Positions 1-10,597 of a stretch of DNA of 64,000 nucleotides are shown here, piece after piece (positions within the stretch are counted from its first letter, which is position 1; each line of letters starts with the position of its first letter). The translations under genes and the position numbers were made by a program. The DNA lies in the NCBI GenBank assembly GCA_029582265.1, contig CM055820.1:14497695-14561694 (forward strand), in the 5' to 3' direction. The notes under the pieces were generated by a model. It was not told the origin of the DNA. It did not search any database and was given only the letters and a program-made list of their open reading frames with translations. This stretch comes from Zoroaster sp. YZ-2022 (Eukaryota > Echinodermata > Asteroidea > Forcipulatida > Zoroasteridae).

Positions 1-1197
1 GTGCATCACTGGGTTTGAGGCCCTCAAGAGGCATTTGGAGGGTTATTTCCAACCCATGGAAAACAGAAAAAATGAAGAGTCTGAAGTACACTTTCCAGAC
101 TGAGGCCTTTCCCCGTAATCCACGCATCTAGCGTGCCTCTCTCTCGCTTCGCCATTTCTGCACGCACGGCTGGTGCATCATACAGCGAGCTACATTCAGC
201 GGCCCACGTACGTATACGTGACTGTGTACGTGTCAGAAGTACAGGTATGTGTGTGATCAGAGCGCATGCATATAGCAAGTTGACATGGACGTTCATGTCA
301 CAATTTCACAAAACACGTGTTGAAGAATGTCATTGGTCGATCAAAGGCTATGTGGGCGGAACTAACTCGTTGTGCATGCCGCGCCGCTGCCTTCTAAATA
401 AGGATATCCCGTAAGTTATGTTGGCTTTGGATAAGGACATGACTTTGCGTAGTAATTTTTTTTTAATATTACGAAACTAACAAACTGCAAAATATTACAA
501 ATATAAAACCAGAACTTGAATGTTAATTTGTTTCTATCACAATGAACTTTAGTTAAATTTCAATAAACCTTGTTTCCTGAAAGAATGAATTTATAAGAGA
601 CCTAGCTAGGAATAATTAAAAACAATAACTGCTACTACTAAACAACGATTTTAAGAATTAAGATTATTTTCAGAACCCAATATTTCTCGTTCAAAATCTG
701 TTGCGATTGTACTGATTGTTACTTAATGATAAGTTATAAATCATGTTCACTTTGGTGGGGTGGGAGTTTTCGCGAGCATTCATTGCCAGGAATACCAACA
801 TGTTCATGTTATCAGGCCGTGGCGGCTCCGCTTTTCCGTGGCGACATTTCAGCGGTGCGAAAATCGCTTGTTGGGCACTGACGTTGCCGGAATATCAAGA
901 TATTTCTTGCCGATCCTTGCGACTGAACCGATCGAAAATTGACAACCACCAATGACATGATCATTACTGAACTCGACAATGACCGACTTAACACCTCCCT
1001 TTTTATGTATTTCTTTTGAAACAAACTGTCACCTTGTCGGCAAATGTATGTAATACACAAGAAAGCTTGGTATCGGTGGGTAAATAAATGTTAATGTTGG
1101 CGATATGCTGAGGGATGGTCGGTGGCACATCAAAATAATTACACAACAAAACCAATTTCAACACCACTTTTTTATTAGGACAACAATTAATGTGGGC
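1..1197. other. No gene recognised
   Basis: AT-rich sequence with a slightly GC-richer first 400 bases. Open frames on both strands lack recognisable domains. Nothing further can be supported. Confidence 0.5.
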
Positions 1198-1231
1198 ATC
1201 CCCTACGAAAGTCCATTAGTGCCATCGTCAT

Positions 1232-2098
1232 TTTATTTTCGAGAGCAGTTATTTTTATTTTTGAGAGCAGTTATTTTTATTTTCGTGAGCAGTTATTTTT
1301 ATTTTCCAGAGCAGTTATTTTTATTTTCGAGAGCAGTTATTTTTATTTCCGGGATCTTTACGAAACAAAGTTTTGGTCGCGGGCTTTGCCTTATTTTATG
1401 TACAACAACGATTACAGGCCTGATAGCGGAATGGCCCCGTTTCACAAAGGCCATAGGACGCGCAGTCTATTTTTAGTAACTTTCGGTTTTATCGCTATTT
1501 ATTTTCCAGAGCAGTTATTTTTATTTTCAAGAGCAGTTATTTATATTTTCCAGAGCAGTTATTTTTATTTTCGAGAGCAGTTATTTATATTTTCCAGAGC
1601 AGTTATTTTTATTTTCCAGAGCAGTTATTTTTATTTTCCAGAGCAGTTATTTTTATTTTCCAGAGCAGTTATTTTTATTTTCGAGAGCAGTTATTTATAT
1701 TTTCCAGAGCAGTTATTTTTATTTTCCAGAGCAGTTATTTTTATTTTCGAGAGCATTTTTTTTTATTTTCAAGAGCAGTTATTTTTATTTTCAAGCAGCT
1801 TTATTTTTGTCTTTTTTGAAGCAGCTGTTTCGATTTTCGAGAGCAGTTATTTTTATTTTCCAGAGCAGTTATTTTTATTTTCCAGAGCAGTTATTTTTAT
1901 TTTCCAGAGCAGTTTTTTTTTTTTTCCAGAGCAGTTATTTTTATTTTCGAGAGCAGTTATTTATATTTTCCAGAGCAGTTATTTATATTTTCGAGAGCAG
2001 TTATTTTTATTTTCGAGAGCTTTTTAAAAAATATTTTCAAGAGCAGTTATTTTTATTTTCAAGCAGCTTTATTTTTGTCTTTTTTGAAGCAGCTGTTC
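1232..2098 (+). repeat. Minisatellite (~20-bp unit) in left inverted repeat
   Basis: Tandem array of GAGCAGTTATTTTTATTTTC with C/A/G variants before GAG, interrupted by the unique block at about 1353-1495. The third part ends with a variant carrying AAGCAGCTTTATTTTTGTC that occurs twice (about 1790-1830 and 2060-2095), a larger duplication. The ~20-bp unit is not a multiple of 3, so translated frames rotate through repeated FYFPEQLFLFSRAVIFIF peptides; these are not genes. Confidence 0.95.
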
Positions 2099-2336
2099 GA
2101 TTTCCGGAAGCCATCATCACCTATGGCTGCGGCGGCTTCGGACGCATGGAGTCTGCATTTGATCAGGCGTTACTTTAGTTTAGGACTTAATTATGACGAA
2201 ATAATTGCTTCACTTGCTTCTAATCATAATACAGCAAGCGTAACCTAAACCGTAAATTGCGAGAACTTTGCCTTTATCGCCGAAAACACCACACAGACAT
2301 CGTTGATGTTGCATGTTTTATAAAAGGGCAGTTGAG

Positions 2337-3364
2337 TACCTCAGGGTAACTTTGTGGTTACCGGTGGATGCATTGTTTCAAATACTGGCGCTCCACAGGG
2401 GTGCGTTTTATCACCTTTGTTATTCACCTTATATACTGGCGACCTTAGATGTAATACTGACTCTTGTCAAATAGTTAAATTCGCAGATGATACATGTATA
2501 ACTGGTTTTATTTCAAACGATGATGAAAGTACATATAGGAACGTTGTAGATTACCTGGTTAATTGGTGTGACGAAAATGACCTCAGGGTTAATGTTAATA
2601 AAACGAAAGAAATTATATTCGACTTTAGAAAGAAAAAGGAACATCTAACACCACTTAAAATATGTGACAAGGCTATTGATGTGTGTACAGAATATAAATA
2701 TCTTGGAGTCTGGTTTGACAACAAATTAAATTGGAATACAAACACCACTAAAATGTGCTCTAAAGCAAACCAACGTTTATATTTTTTGCATAGCTCAGGT
2801 CATATAATGTAGGCAGAGATACACTCTTTCTTTTCTACCAGAGCACAATTCAATCTGTAATTACCTTTTGTTGTATTGTATGGTTTATGTCATTATCAGG
2901 AAAGAATCTTAACCAATTAAATAGAATAAGGAAGTCAGCTGTTAAAGTCATCGGTACTGATGTAAAGGATCTAAAGAGTATCTGTGAAAAATTTATGAAC
3001 AACAAATTAAGTGTAATTAGAGATGATGTTAGCCATCCACTTAACAAATATATCGCAGTAAGCAGATCTGGTAGACTAGTCACCAGTAAGAAAAAAACGA
3101 ATAGACATGTTAACTCTTTCTTGCCCAGTGCAATTCGTTCTTTCAATAATTCATTTCAAAGATAGTGATCTGTTTATTGATATTAAATTAGTACCTTAAG
3201 TTGCTTATTGTAAATGTGTATTAGTTTTTATGGTTGTTTCTGTAGTTTAAATTAGATATGTGTTGTTTATTTTTGTATTCATTGCTGTTGACCCAAGAAC
3301 ACAAATTTCATGTATTTTTATTATATGATGAATAAATGGAACCTTGAACCTTGAACCTTGAACC
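2337..3364 (+). mobile_element. 5'-truncated non-LTR retrotransposon, RT C-terminal part and 3' tail
   Basis: The frame at 2354-2812 has the reverse transcriptase motifs NTGAPQGCVLSPLLFTLYT and IVKFADDTCI (catalytic FADD), then FRKKKEHLTPL and YKYLGVWFDNKLNW. After a stop, 2887-3165 continues with the post-RT region ending SFLPSAIRSFNNSF. The 3' end has ATGAATAAATGGAACCTTGAA and an (ACCTTGA)n tail at about 3337-3364, as in Jockey/I-group LINEs. It is nested in the 1204-4400 transposon, immediately upstream of the transposase remnant. The 5' limit is not precise. Confidence 0.85.
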
Positions 3365-3365
3365 T

Positions 3366-3893
3366 GAGATGCCTTCAGAATGGAATTCTGGTAAGCCGAG
3401 AAACAGTGCGCCATCTTCTGGGATTTCTAGACCCAGAGGGAGTCGAGCAAAGAAGGTGGCGGCGGCTACAGCTAGAAGGACATACAACGGAAGAGGCCCA
3501 AACTTTGTGTGGCACTTGGACTCTTATGACAAACTAAAGCCTTAGTTAAGACAGATCCTCTGGCTTGAAGCCTCTCTGACAAATAGTGACCCTGGCGTTA
3601 TTGCGGGGTATTTCATGGAAACTGTGAGAAACAAAGTAGGTTGTCCTAGACTACTTCGGGGCGACGCTGGAACGGAAAACAGTTCTGTTCGACAGATGCA
3701 ACAGTTCTTGAGAAGAAACTCTCAAGATGCATTTGCAGGGGAGAGGAGCTTCCTCGAAGGAAGCAGTCAGAGCAACCAGCGCATTGAGTTCTGGTGGGGC
3801 ATTCTGAGGAAACACTGCTCCCAGTATTACAGCTGCGCTTTTGAGGAATGTATGCAAGCTGCATGCACTAGCTACACCGCATACACAGGCTAG
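3366..3893 (+). pseudogene. IS3-like DDE transposase remnant
   Basis: Frame 3351-3545 ends with RRTYNGRGPNFVWHLDSYDK, carrying the first catalytic Asp. Then comes a stop; after a short gap the frame resumes at about 3549 with RQILWLEASLTNSDPGVIAG. It continues from 3615 as METVRNKVGCPRLLRGDAGT then EN (second Asp) and SSQSNQRIEFWWGILRKH (catalytic Glu). The stretch that normally joins the first Asp segment to RKILWL is mostly deleted, and the frame is interrupted, so no active enzyme is predicted. The upstream portion is displaced by the LINE insertion. Family assignment rests on the D...RxDxGTEN...SNQRIExWW pattern. Confidence 0.8.
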
Positions 3894-3915
3894 GCGTCCG
3901 CGCGAAACATGTGCT

Positions 3916-4172
3916 TCTTGAAAATAAAAATAACTGCTCTCGAAAATATAAATAACTGCTCTGGAAAATAAAAATAACTGCTCTCGAAAATAAAAATCAC
4001 TGCTCTCGAAAATATAAATAACTGCTCTGGAAAATAAAAATAACTGCTCTGGAAAATAAAAATAACTGCTCTCGAAAATATAAATAACTGCTCTGGAAAA
4101 TAAAAATAACTGCTCTCGAAAATATAAATAACTGCTCTGGAAAATAAAAATAACTGCTTTCGAAAATATAAA
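3916..4172 (-). repeat. Minisatellite in right inverted repeat
   Basis: Same ~20-bp unit in inverse orientation (AATAACTGCTCTCGAAAATA), about a dozen copies. Additional copies at 4320-4370 lie outside the shared unique block, mirroring the left end. Confidence 0.95.
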
Positions 4173-4406
4173 TACCGGTAAAACCGAAAGTTTCTAAAAA
4201 TAGACTGCACGTCCTATGGCCTTTGTGAAATGGGGCCATTCCGCTATCAGGCCTGTAATCGTTGTTGTACATAAAATAAGGCAAAGCCCGCGACCAAAAC
4301 TTTGTTTCGTAAAGATCCCGAAAATAAAAATAACTGCTCTTGAAAATAAAAATAACTGCTCTCGAAAATAAAATGACGATGGCACTAATGGGCTTTCGTA
4401 ATCCCC

Positions 4407-4842
4407 TATAAATAAAATCCTCTTTTTTTTTACACATCGTGGTGCACACTCCAGTGCAGACATAAAGCAGCACTTACGGTCCCACTAATCCAATTACTGT
4501 GAACAATAGGCAAACATTCCATCCTGAGCAGCTAGTTTGATACTTGTTTGTAGCATACGTGCCGCAGCCGGTCTATTTGAGTCTATAATAATGAATGGAT
4601 ACAATGTATCCCAAACAGTTTGACAAAAGTGTATAGAATCACAGTACAGGAAACATCGTTAACAACCAATCAGGATACAGCTTACACAAAGCGCAAGGGA
4701 GCGTATACATAATGGCTGCGGCCGTGTCGCTGAGAAAACTGACTAGTTTTGACGTGATTTCAGGTAAATAAAACTTCGTATCGCACCGCGTGCGAATCAG
4801 TTTTTTGCAGAGGAGTTCACAGAAAGGTGAAAAAAATATTTT
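4407..4842. other. No gene recognised
   Basis: Unique AT-rich sequence right of the IS3EU-like element; no coding signal or repeat identified. Confidence 0.4.
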
Positions 4843-4852
4843 TGGTCATCCG

Positions 4853-4932
4853 GTGAAAAGTAGCCGGCGGCAAAACCTGCCGCAGGCGGCGATTTGCCGC
4901 CGGTGACCGGCTACTTTTGAGAGCCCTGCGTC
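4853..4932. repeat. GC-rich hairpin, probable hAT-like end
   Basis: AAAAGTAGCCGGCGGCAAA at the left pairs with TTTGCCGCCGGTGACCGGCTACTTTT at the right around a loop that itself pairs (GCCGCAGGCGGC). It ends GAGAGCCCTG, i.e. CAGGGCTCTC on the other strand, which looks like a hAT terminus. GC-rich within AT-rich surroundings. Confidence 0.6.
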
Positions 4933-5185
4933 TATTACCTAAACTATGTGTGCCAGTTAAGTAATAGCCTAATAATAACGTACAATTGTACTTTACAAAT
5001 GCATTGTGTAAGTGCTTCAACATAAATGCATGATTTGTGATTATAGCCCAGCCGCATCTTATTCGCATCCCGTTTTGTTCTCTAACTACATGTAATAAGC
5101 AGCATCAAACGCTTCTCCCATGAATAATGCTCTCAAGCAGGGTGGCCAAACTCATTACCACATTTGCGCATTTGGATTACATTAA

Positions 5186-5657
5186 AGGGACAATATCATC
5201 ACGATCAACAGGGCATGGAATCGGAATGCTAGTTTTAGACTAACTCGGTGACTGAAAATAATACCCCACGTGATAACTTCAAATTACCGTTGCAGCTGCA
5301 TAAATGAGCCAGTAATTGTCAGTCACCATGTGCATCTTAACCAGTTCGCGTCGGAGGCCGTGTATACACGCAATTTTTTTTTGGACAGCGGATCGGAGAG
5401 CGTCTAAACACGCCACAGGATTCTCGGGAATATTTGTATAGATTCCCGGTCGACGTGGCAACGAGCCATAAGCATACGGTGGAAGACGTGGTCTCCCCGG
5501 TCACGCTCTGGTGAGCACCATTGGTCGTGTTTGTGCGGTAAAAATAAACCCGCCACGGGGTTCGGAAAAACTTTTTTATTCCCGGTGCGAACTGGTTAAA
5601 CTAGGCCACTGATTCCATGCCCTGTTGAAATCTGCTGATTGTGACGATAGTGTCCCT
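5186..5657. mobile_element. TTAA-flanked short palindromic element (common family), interrupted
   Basis: Termini AGGGACAATATCATCACGATCA and its inverse, flanked by TTAA (5182-5185; 5658-5661). The interior carries GGGCATGGAATCGG, GTGACTGAAAAT, GCATAAATGAGCCAGTAAT and their inverse counterparts, the hallmark of at least eight copies in this window. A second element (5341-5595) is inserted. The terminal sequence and TTAA suggest a Kolobok- or piggyBac-type non-autonomous element. Confidence 0.85.
5341..5595. mobile_element. Second TTAA-flanked short element nested in the first
   Basis: 255 bp, inverted ends CCAGTTCGCGTCGG / CCGGTGCGAACTGG. Flanked by TTAA at 5337-5340 and 5596-5599. Removing it with one TTAA restores the interior sequence seen in the uninterrupted family copies (CATCTTAAACTAGG). 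Confidence 0.88.
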
Positions 5658-5661
5658 TTAA

Positions 5662-6980
5662 CGTCACCTGGGTTATGGCAGGCTGGCACACTTTACCTCA
5701 TGTAGGTAATATACTTCTTGTAAAAGGCACTTCCAAACTACTGTAGTTTATTCACTAATCTCAGATCTAGGACACACCAAACCATCAGTCTGTCTATGGA
5801 TCAAGTTATTGTGCCTGTTGGTATGATGTTGTTTGAATAAGGTCAAACCACTACATGTGCCTAGATGTCAAACCACTACATGTGCCTAGATGTCAAAACA
5901 AGGTAATTATTCTTGGTCAATTTGTGTACATCAGTTCATGACAAAAAGAGAACTATGATCAAAATATGATTACATCAAGTTCAATTTATTGGATGTACAT
6001 GTAACCACTTTAAGGTAGCTAAGTGTCCCGTCTAGGAACAAAATAATGGCACCAAAATGTGCATGTTTTGTGGGCAATCAAATTCACTTGAGGGAAACCT
6101 ACATGTAAGATTCAGTTGGTTATTACCCCAGGGGCAATTTTCTTATTTTCACACCCTAAACTACATGTATTGCCTGCCATGAAATCCATACTATACATGT
6201 ACATGTATGTACTTACTACAGACATTGCAAACTGTAAACATGTGTGACATGGTCCATTTACACAATATGTGTATGTTTATTTCGTCCACTTTGCCTTTGA
6301 GAAAGAACCTGCTAGGTTCAAAACGTAAGGCTAAACTACATGTACTATTTCGCATTTATACTACAGGTCCTTTAGGTTGGTATGCAACAGCTAATTCTCT
6401 ATAAAACTAACCTGTTTAAGTTTCATCAGAATAGGAGGATTTTGATGCTCTAGATAGCAACAGACTTTTCCATTGTTTTCAATATTTTACATTATACATA
6501 AGCAAAGACACTATTTTTCATACAGAAATGAAAAAAAAATGTATTATTGTACAGCCTGGTCAAAGCCTCTTAATGAGAACAATTGGAAATCCAATTTGAA
6601 CACATTCCATCATGAATTATGTGGCATTTTACTTGCACACTTGACCGCACAACTGTAATTGAATCGGCTTAGTCTAGGGTTGGTAAAAGGATTTAAACAC
6701 TCGGTAATTCTCCACACGTTTCAGGGTCCCTGTGACTATTGGAGTATGCAAGAATACACTGTGTATGCATTTCTTGTGAATAAAATCATATTGTATGTAC
6801 AGTGTACATATATGTATTTTCTGTACGTGTATAAATATTGCTCTAATTAGAATATAAAACCTTGGGAGTAGGGTGTACCAACGAGATTGATATTTACACT
6901 ACGGTGAAGGGTTTGACGCAAAAACAGTCGCTAGTGGCATCTTGTTTGAAACTAGTATACGCTGTTGGTAAAATGTCCGT
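5662..6980. other. No gene; remnants of repeats
   Basis: AT-rich with many ACATGTA strings. A 27-bp direct duplication (ACCACTACATGTGCCTAGATGTCAA) lies at about 5848-5895. At 6290-6415 there is a truncated copy of the repeat with CTTTGAGAAAGAACCTGCTAGG and ACTACAGGTCCTTTAGGTTGG that is better preserved at 30.7-30.95 kb and 60.3-60.9 kb. No credible coding region. Confidence 0.5.
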
Positions 6981-6988
6981 AAATGCAT

Positions 6989-7384
6989 TAGGGCTGTGCC
7001 GGGTATCTGGATACCCGATCGAAACGGTCATTACCCGGTTCCATTTTTCAGTTCCAATTACCCGTAAACGACTTTTTAAAATTCGGACTTAACATTTGAG
7101 CGGTGCGAATAGAAATCTGTGACTCTTGAACAATGTAATGTTTACACTTTTACAGACAATTATCTTTAAATTCAAGAGATTGCACTCCAATAAATAAAAG
7201 AACGATTTAAGTATGGTATCCTCTGTATTATAAAAGTCAATTTGTTAGTTACCATTTACAGTACATGTATTTGTTCACCACTGGAGGCATGTTTTCAACA
7301 AAAATGAAAACGGGTATCCGGGTATCCGAAGTTTCCTGATTTCAGGTATCCAGTTCCAAAAATATCCGAAAACGCACAGCCCTA
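6989..7384. mobile_element. Non-autonomous hAT-like element with perfect 8-bp duplication
   Basis: 396 bp, ends TAGGGCTGTGC and GCACAGCCCTA. Flanked by AAATGCAT at 6981-6988 and 7385-7392. The subterminal regions carry inverted GGGTATCNGGATACCCG motifs. 8-bp duplications and TAGGG termini are typical of hAT elements. No transposase inside. Confidence 0.92.
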
Positions 7385-7596
7385 AAATGCATCCATACTT
7401 TGTAACAATCACATACTGTATGTACATGTATAAAAACCAACCTGTGAAAGTATCAGCTTATTTCACTATGTTGTTAACGGCAAAAAATACATTCAGACTG
7501 TTTGTATTGATTTCCAATATGGAGTTTCTATCCCCATGAAAACAGAAATGAATTTGACACTATTTCACTCATTTTTACTTTTACCATAGCGCATGA

Positions 7597-9478
7597 GACA
7601 GAACTATTTAGAGGCTGTTTTACTGCTGTGCATCCACAGGTTATTTTGGAACCAGGTTCCCAGCCATTGTAATGGGAAGACAGAACTATTTAGAGGCTGT
7701 TTTACTGCTGTGCATCCACAGGTTATTTTGGAACCAGGTTCCCAGCCATTGTAATGGGAAGACAGAACTATTTAGAGGCTGTTTTACTGCTGTGCATCCA
7801 CAGGTTATTTTGGAACCAGGTTCCCAGCCATTGTAATGGGAAGACAGAACTGTTTAGAGGCTGTTTTACTGCTGTGCATCCACAGGTTATTTTGGAACCA
7901 GGTTCCCAGCCATTGTAATGGGAAGACAGAACTGTTTAGAGGCTGTTTTACTGCTGTGCATCCACAGGTTATTTTGGAACCAGGTTCCCAGCCATTGTAA
8001 TGGGAAGACAGAACTATTTAGAGGCTGTTTTACTGCTGTGCATCCACAGGTTATTTTGGAACCAGGTTCCCAGCCATTGTAATGGGAAGACAGAACTGTT
8101 TAGAGGCTGTTTTACTGCTGTGCATCCACAGGTTATTTTGGAACCAGGTTCCCAGCCGTTGTAATGGGAAGACAGAACTGTTTAGAGGCTGTTTTACTGC
8201 TGTGCATCCACAGGTTATTTTGGAACCAGGTTCCCAGCCGTTGTAATGGGAAGACAGAACTGTTTAGAGGCTGTTTTACTGCTGTGCATCCACAGGTTAT
8301 TTTGGAACCAGGTTCCCAGCCGTTGTAATGGGAAGACAGAACTGTTTAGAGGCTGTTTTACTGCTGTGCATCCACAGGTTATTTTGGAACCAGGTTCCCA
8401 GCCGTTGTAATGGGAAGACAGAACTGTTTAGAGGCTGTTTTACTGCTGTGCATCCACAGGTTATTTTGGAACCAGGTTCCCAGCCGTTGTAATGGGAAGA
8501 CAGAACTGTTTAGAGGCTGTTTTACTGCTGTGCATCCACAGGTTATTTTGGAACCAGGTTCCCAGCCGTTGTAATGGGAAGACAGAACTGTTTAGAGGCT
8601 GTTTTACTGCTGTGCATCCACAGGTTATTTTGGAACCAGGTTCCCAGCCGTTGTAATGGGAAGACAGAACTGTTTAGAGGCTGTTTTACTGCTGTGCATC
8701 CACAGGTTATTTTGGAACCAGGTTCCCAGCCGTTGTAATGGGAAGACAGAACTGTTTAGAGGCTGTTTTACTGCTGTGCATCCACAGGTTACTTTGGAAC
8801 CAGGTTCCCAGCCGTTGTAATGGGAAGACAGAACTGTTTAGAGGCTGTTTTACTGCTGTGCATCCACAGGTTATTTTGGAACCAGGTTCCCAGCCGTTGT
8901 AATGGGAAGACAGAACTGTTTAGAGGCTGTTTTACTGCTGTGCATCCACAGGTTATTTTGGAACCAGGTTCCCAGCCGTTGTAATGGGAAGACAGAACTG
9001 TTTAGAGGCTGTTTTACTGCTGTGCATCCACAGGTTATTTTGGAACCAGGTTCCCAGCCGTTGTAATGGGAAGACAGAACTGTTTAGAGGCTGTTTTACT
9101 GCTGTGCATCCACAGGTTATTTTGGAACCAGGTTCCCAGCCGTTGTAATGGGAAGACAGAACTGTTTAGAGGCTGTTTTACTGCTGTGCATCCACAGGTT
9201 ATTTTGGAACCAGGTTCCCAGCCGTTGTAATGGGAAGACAGAACTGTTTAGAGGCTGTTTTACTGCTGTGCATCCACAGGTTATTTTGGAACCAGGTTCC
9301 CAGCCGTTGTAATGGGATGACAGAACTGTTTAGAGGCTGTTTTACTGCTGTGCATCCACAGGTTATTATGGAACCAGGTTCCCAGCCGTTGTAATGGGAA
9401 GACAGAACTGTTTAGAGGCTGTTTTACTGCTGTGCATCCACAGGTTATTTTGGAACCAGGTTCCCAGGTACCAGTTAA
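7597..9478 (+). repeat. 82-bp satellite, about 23 copies
   Basis: Strict head-to-tail array starting GACAGAACTATTTAGAGGCT; unit starts at 7597, 7679, 7761 and so on every 82 bases to 9401. The last copy stops in TTCCCAG. Each unit holds a short palindrome GGAACCAGGTTCC. Variation is polarised: units 1-6 have CCATTG, all later ones CCGTTG, and ACTATTT changes to ACTGTTT. Single changes occur in units near 8745, 9237 and 9319. No spacers and no coding frame (unit not a multiple of 3). Confidence 0.97.
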
Positions 9479-9559
9479 CAAATGGGGAAAAAATGGATTT
9501 TCGATAATTCCTTGTGGGATGCAGCAGACAGTGGATTTCAATTTCTATTTGTTTATTAC

Positions 9560-9700
9560 CATTACAATCTCCTGATGACGGCTAGAGCAGACTAGTCGAA
9601 ACGTTGAGAACAAACCAACTGGCTCTTCTCAGAGCCATCACTTCTTCCAAGAAGAGATCATTACATGGTGTCACCTGAAAGAACTCAACTACCATTACAT
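9560..9700 (+). mobile_element. Penelope-type terminal fragment with hammerhead-like core
   Basis: Contains CTCCTGATGACGGCTAG, AGCAGACTAGTCGAAACGTT and GAGAACAAACCAACTGGCTC, followed by TCATTACATGGTGTCACC. The last matches the end of the 20.9-23.7 kb Penelope-like element (ACATGGTGTCACCG). CTGATGA and CGAAAC flank a 6-bp stem (GGCTAG/CTAGTC). Confidence 0.6.
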
Positions 9701-9857
9701 TCATAAAAAAATAACCCCCAACCCCCCAACAAAAATGTATAATTTATTATTGTTATGAATTCTGTGAAATAAAACAAAGTATGTGAAACCTTATTATAAA
9801 CATAGAAGATTAGTTAGTGTTCATCAGTTTCTGAAATGTTACATCAGATGTGTTATA

Positions 9858-9940
9858 AACTGGGTTTCAGGTACCCGAACTGGGTTTCAGGTACCCGAAC
9901 TGGGTTTCAGGTACCCGAACTGGGTTTCAGGTACCCGAAC
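9858..9940 (+). repeat. 20-bp tandem repeat
   Basis: AACTGGGTTTCAGGTACCCG repeated four times head to tail, with GGTACC palindromes, followed by a degenerate copy. Confidence 0.93.
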
Positions 9941-10139
9941 CAGTAAAAAGGAACCGAGTATTGAACTCAACGGTCAGGTACCCACAAACCCGAGTACTCG
10001 ACACAGGACTAGGATGTTTGATACTTATTTTGTTTTGCCATGAAGGAGAAAATATATTCAGATTATTTGTATTCAATCTTATGTAAAAATGGATCATCAG
10101 TCTGTGATAAATAAGGAAAACCATTTGTTCTTCTAAGAG

Positions 10140-10590
10140 ACAAAAAACAGTCAGAAACAGTTCAGTTATAACACTGGTTTATTACTTTATTTTGTGATGG
10201 TTCAAGAAACTTTGGATTTTCATCTTTGAAGAATTAAACAAAGACATTATAATTATGAATATGTTAACATACATATAGACCATGTGTAACTGGAAATGGA
10301 ATAGCTTAATTCTATTGCCTATTTGTTTATTTGTGGCGTTTGTTTGATGCTAAATTGATGTATAATGTTACCTTGTGCAATTAACATTTTGTACTTTGAC
10401 ATGCATGTACATAGACCTGAAATTAACAATGAAACAATGATTTGGGATATGCCATTATTGTAGCTTATCTTATAAGTTAGGTACAGCATTTGTAATTACC
10501 CGATTACAAAATTGGTAAAGGTACCATATAATCCTGAACAATTATTCCGCCCGACATGCTATCATCTGAGAGTAAAAAATGGAAACAATG
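10140..10590. other. No gene recognised
   Basis: AT-rich unique sequence between the tandem repeat and the palindrome; no coding signal. Confidence 0.4.
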
Positions 10591-10597
10591 TTCATGT

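Larger units (their letters stand above)
1204..4400. mobile_element. IS3EU-like DNA transposon with minisatellite-filled long inverted repeats
   Basis: The two ends are inverted copies beginning TACGAAAG-Y-CCATTAGTG and continuing through CCATCGTCATTTTATTTTCG. The 6-bp duplication ATCCCC flanks the element on both sides (1198-1203 and 4401-4406). Each inverted repeat runs for hundreds of bases. It includes a shared unique block (left about 1353-1495, right about 4170-4320) and an array of a ~20-bp unit GAGCAGTTATTTTTATTTTC. Inside, at 3366-3893, is a broken IS3-like DDE transposase. Termini TAY...RTA, 6-bp duplications and this transposase type agree with what I recall of the IS3EU superfamily. 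A LINE 3' end is nested inside. Confidence 0.82.

Noticed and set aside
1386..2178. Long ORFs with FPEQLFLFSRAVIFIF repeats
   Set aside because: They are translations of a ~20-bp minisatellite; the same peptides appear in several frames and in the inverted copy on the other strand.
3366..3893. Retroviral integrase
   Set aside because: The D...GDAGTEN...RIEFWW pattern and the surrounding inverted repeats with 6-bp duplications fit an IS3-like cut-and-paste element; no gag, protease or LTR is present.
7597..9478. CRISPR-like array
   Set aside because: The 82-bp units are contiguous with no unique spacers, and the DNA is clearly a eukaryotic genome.
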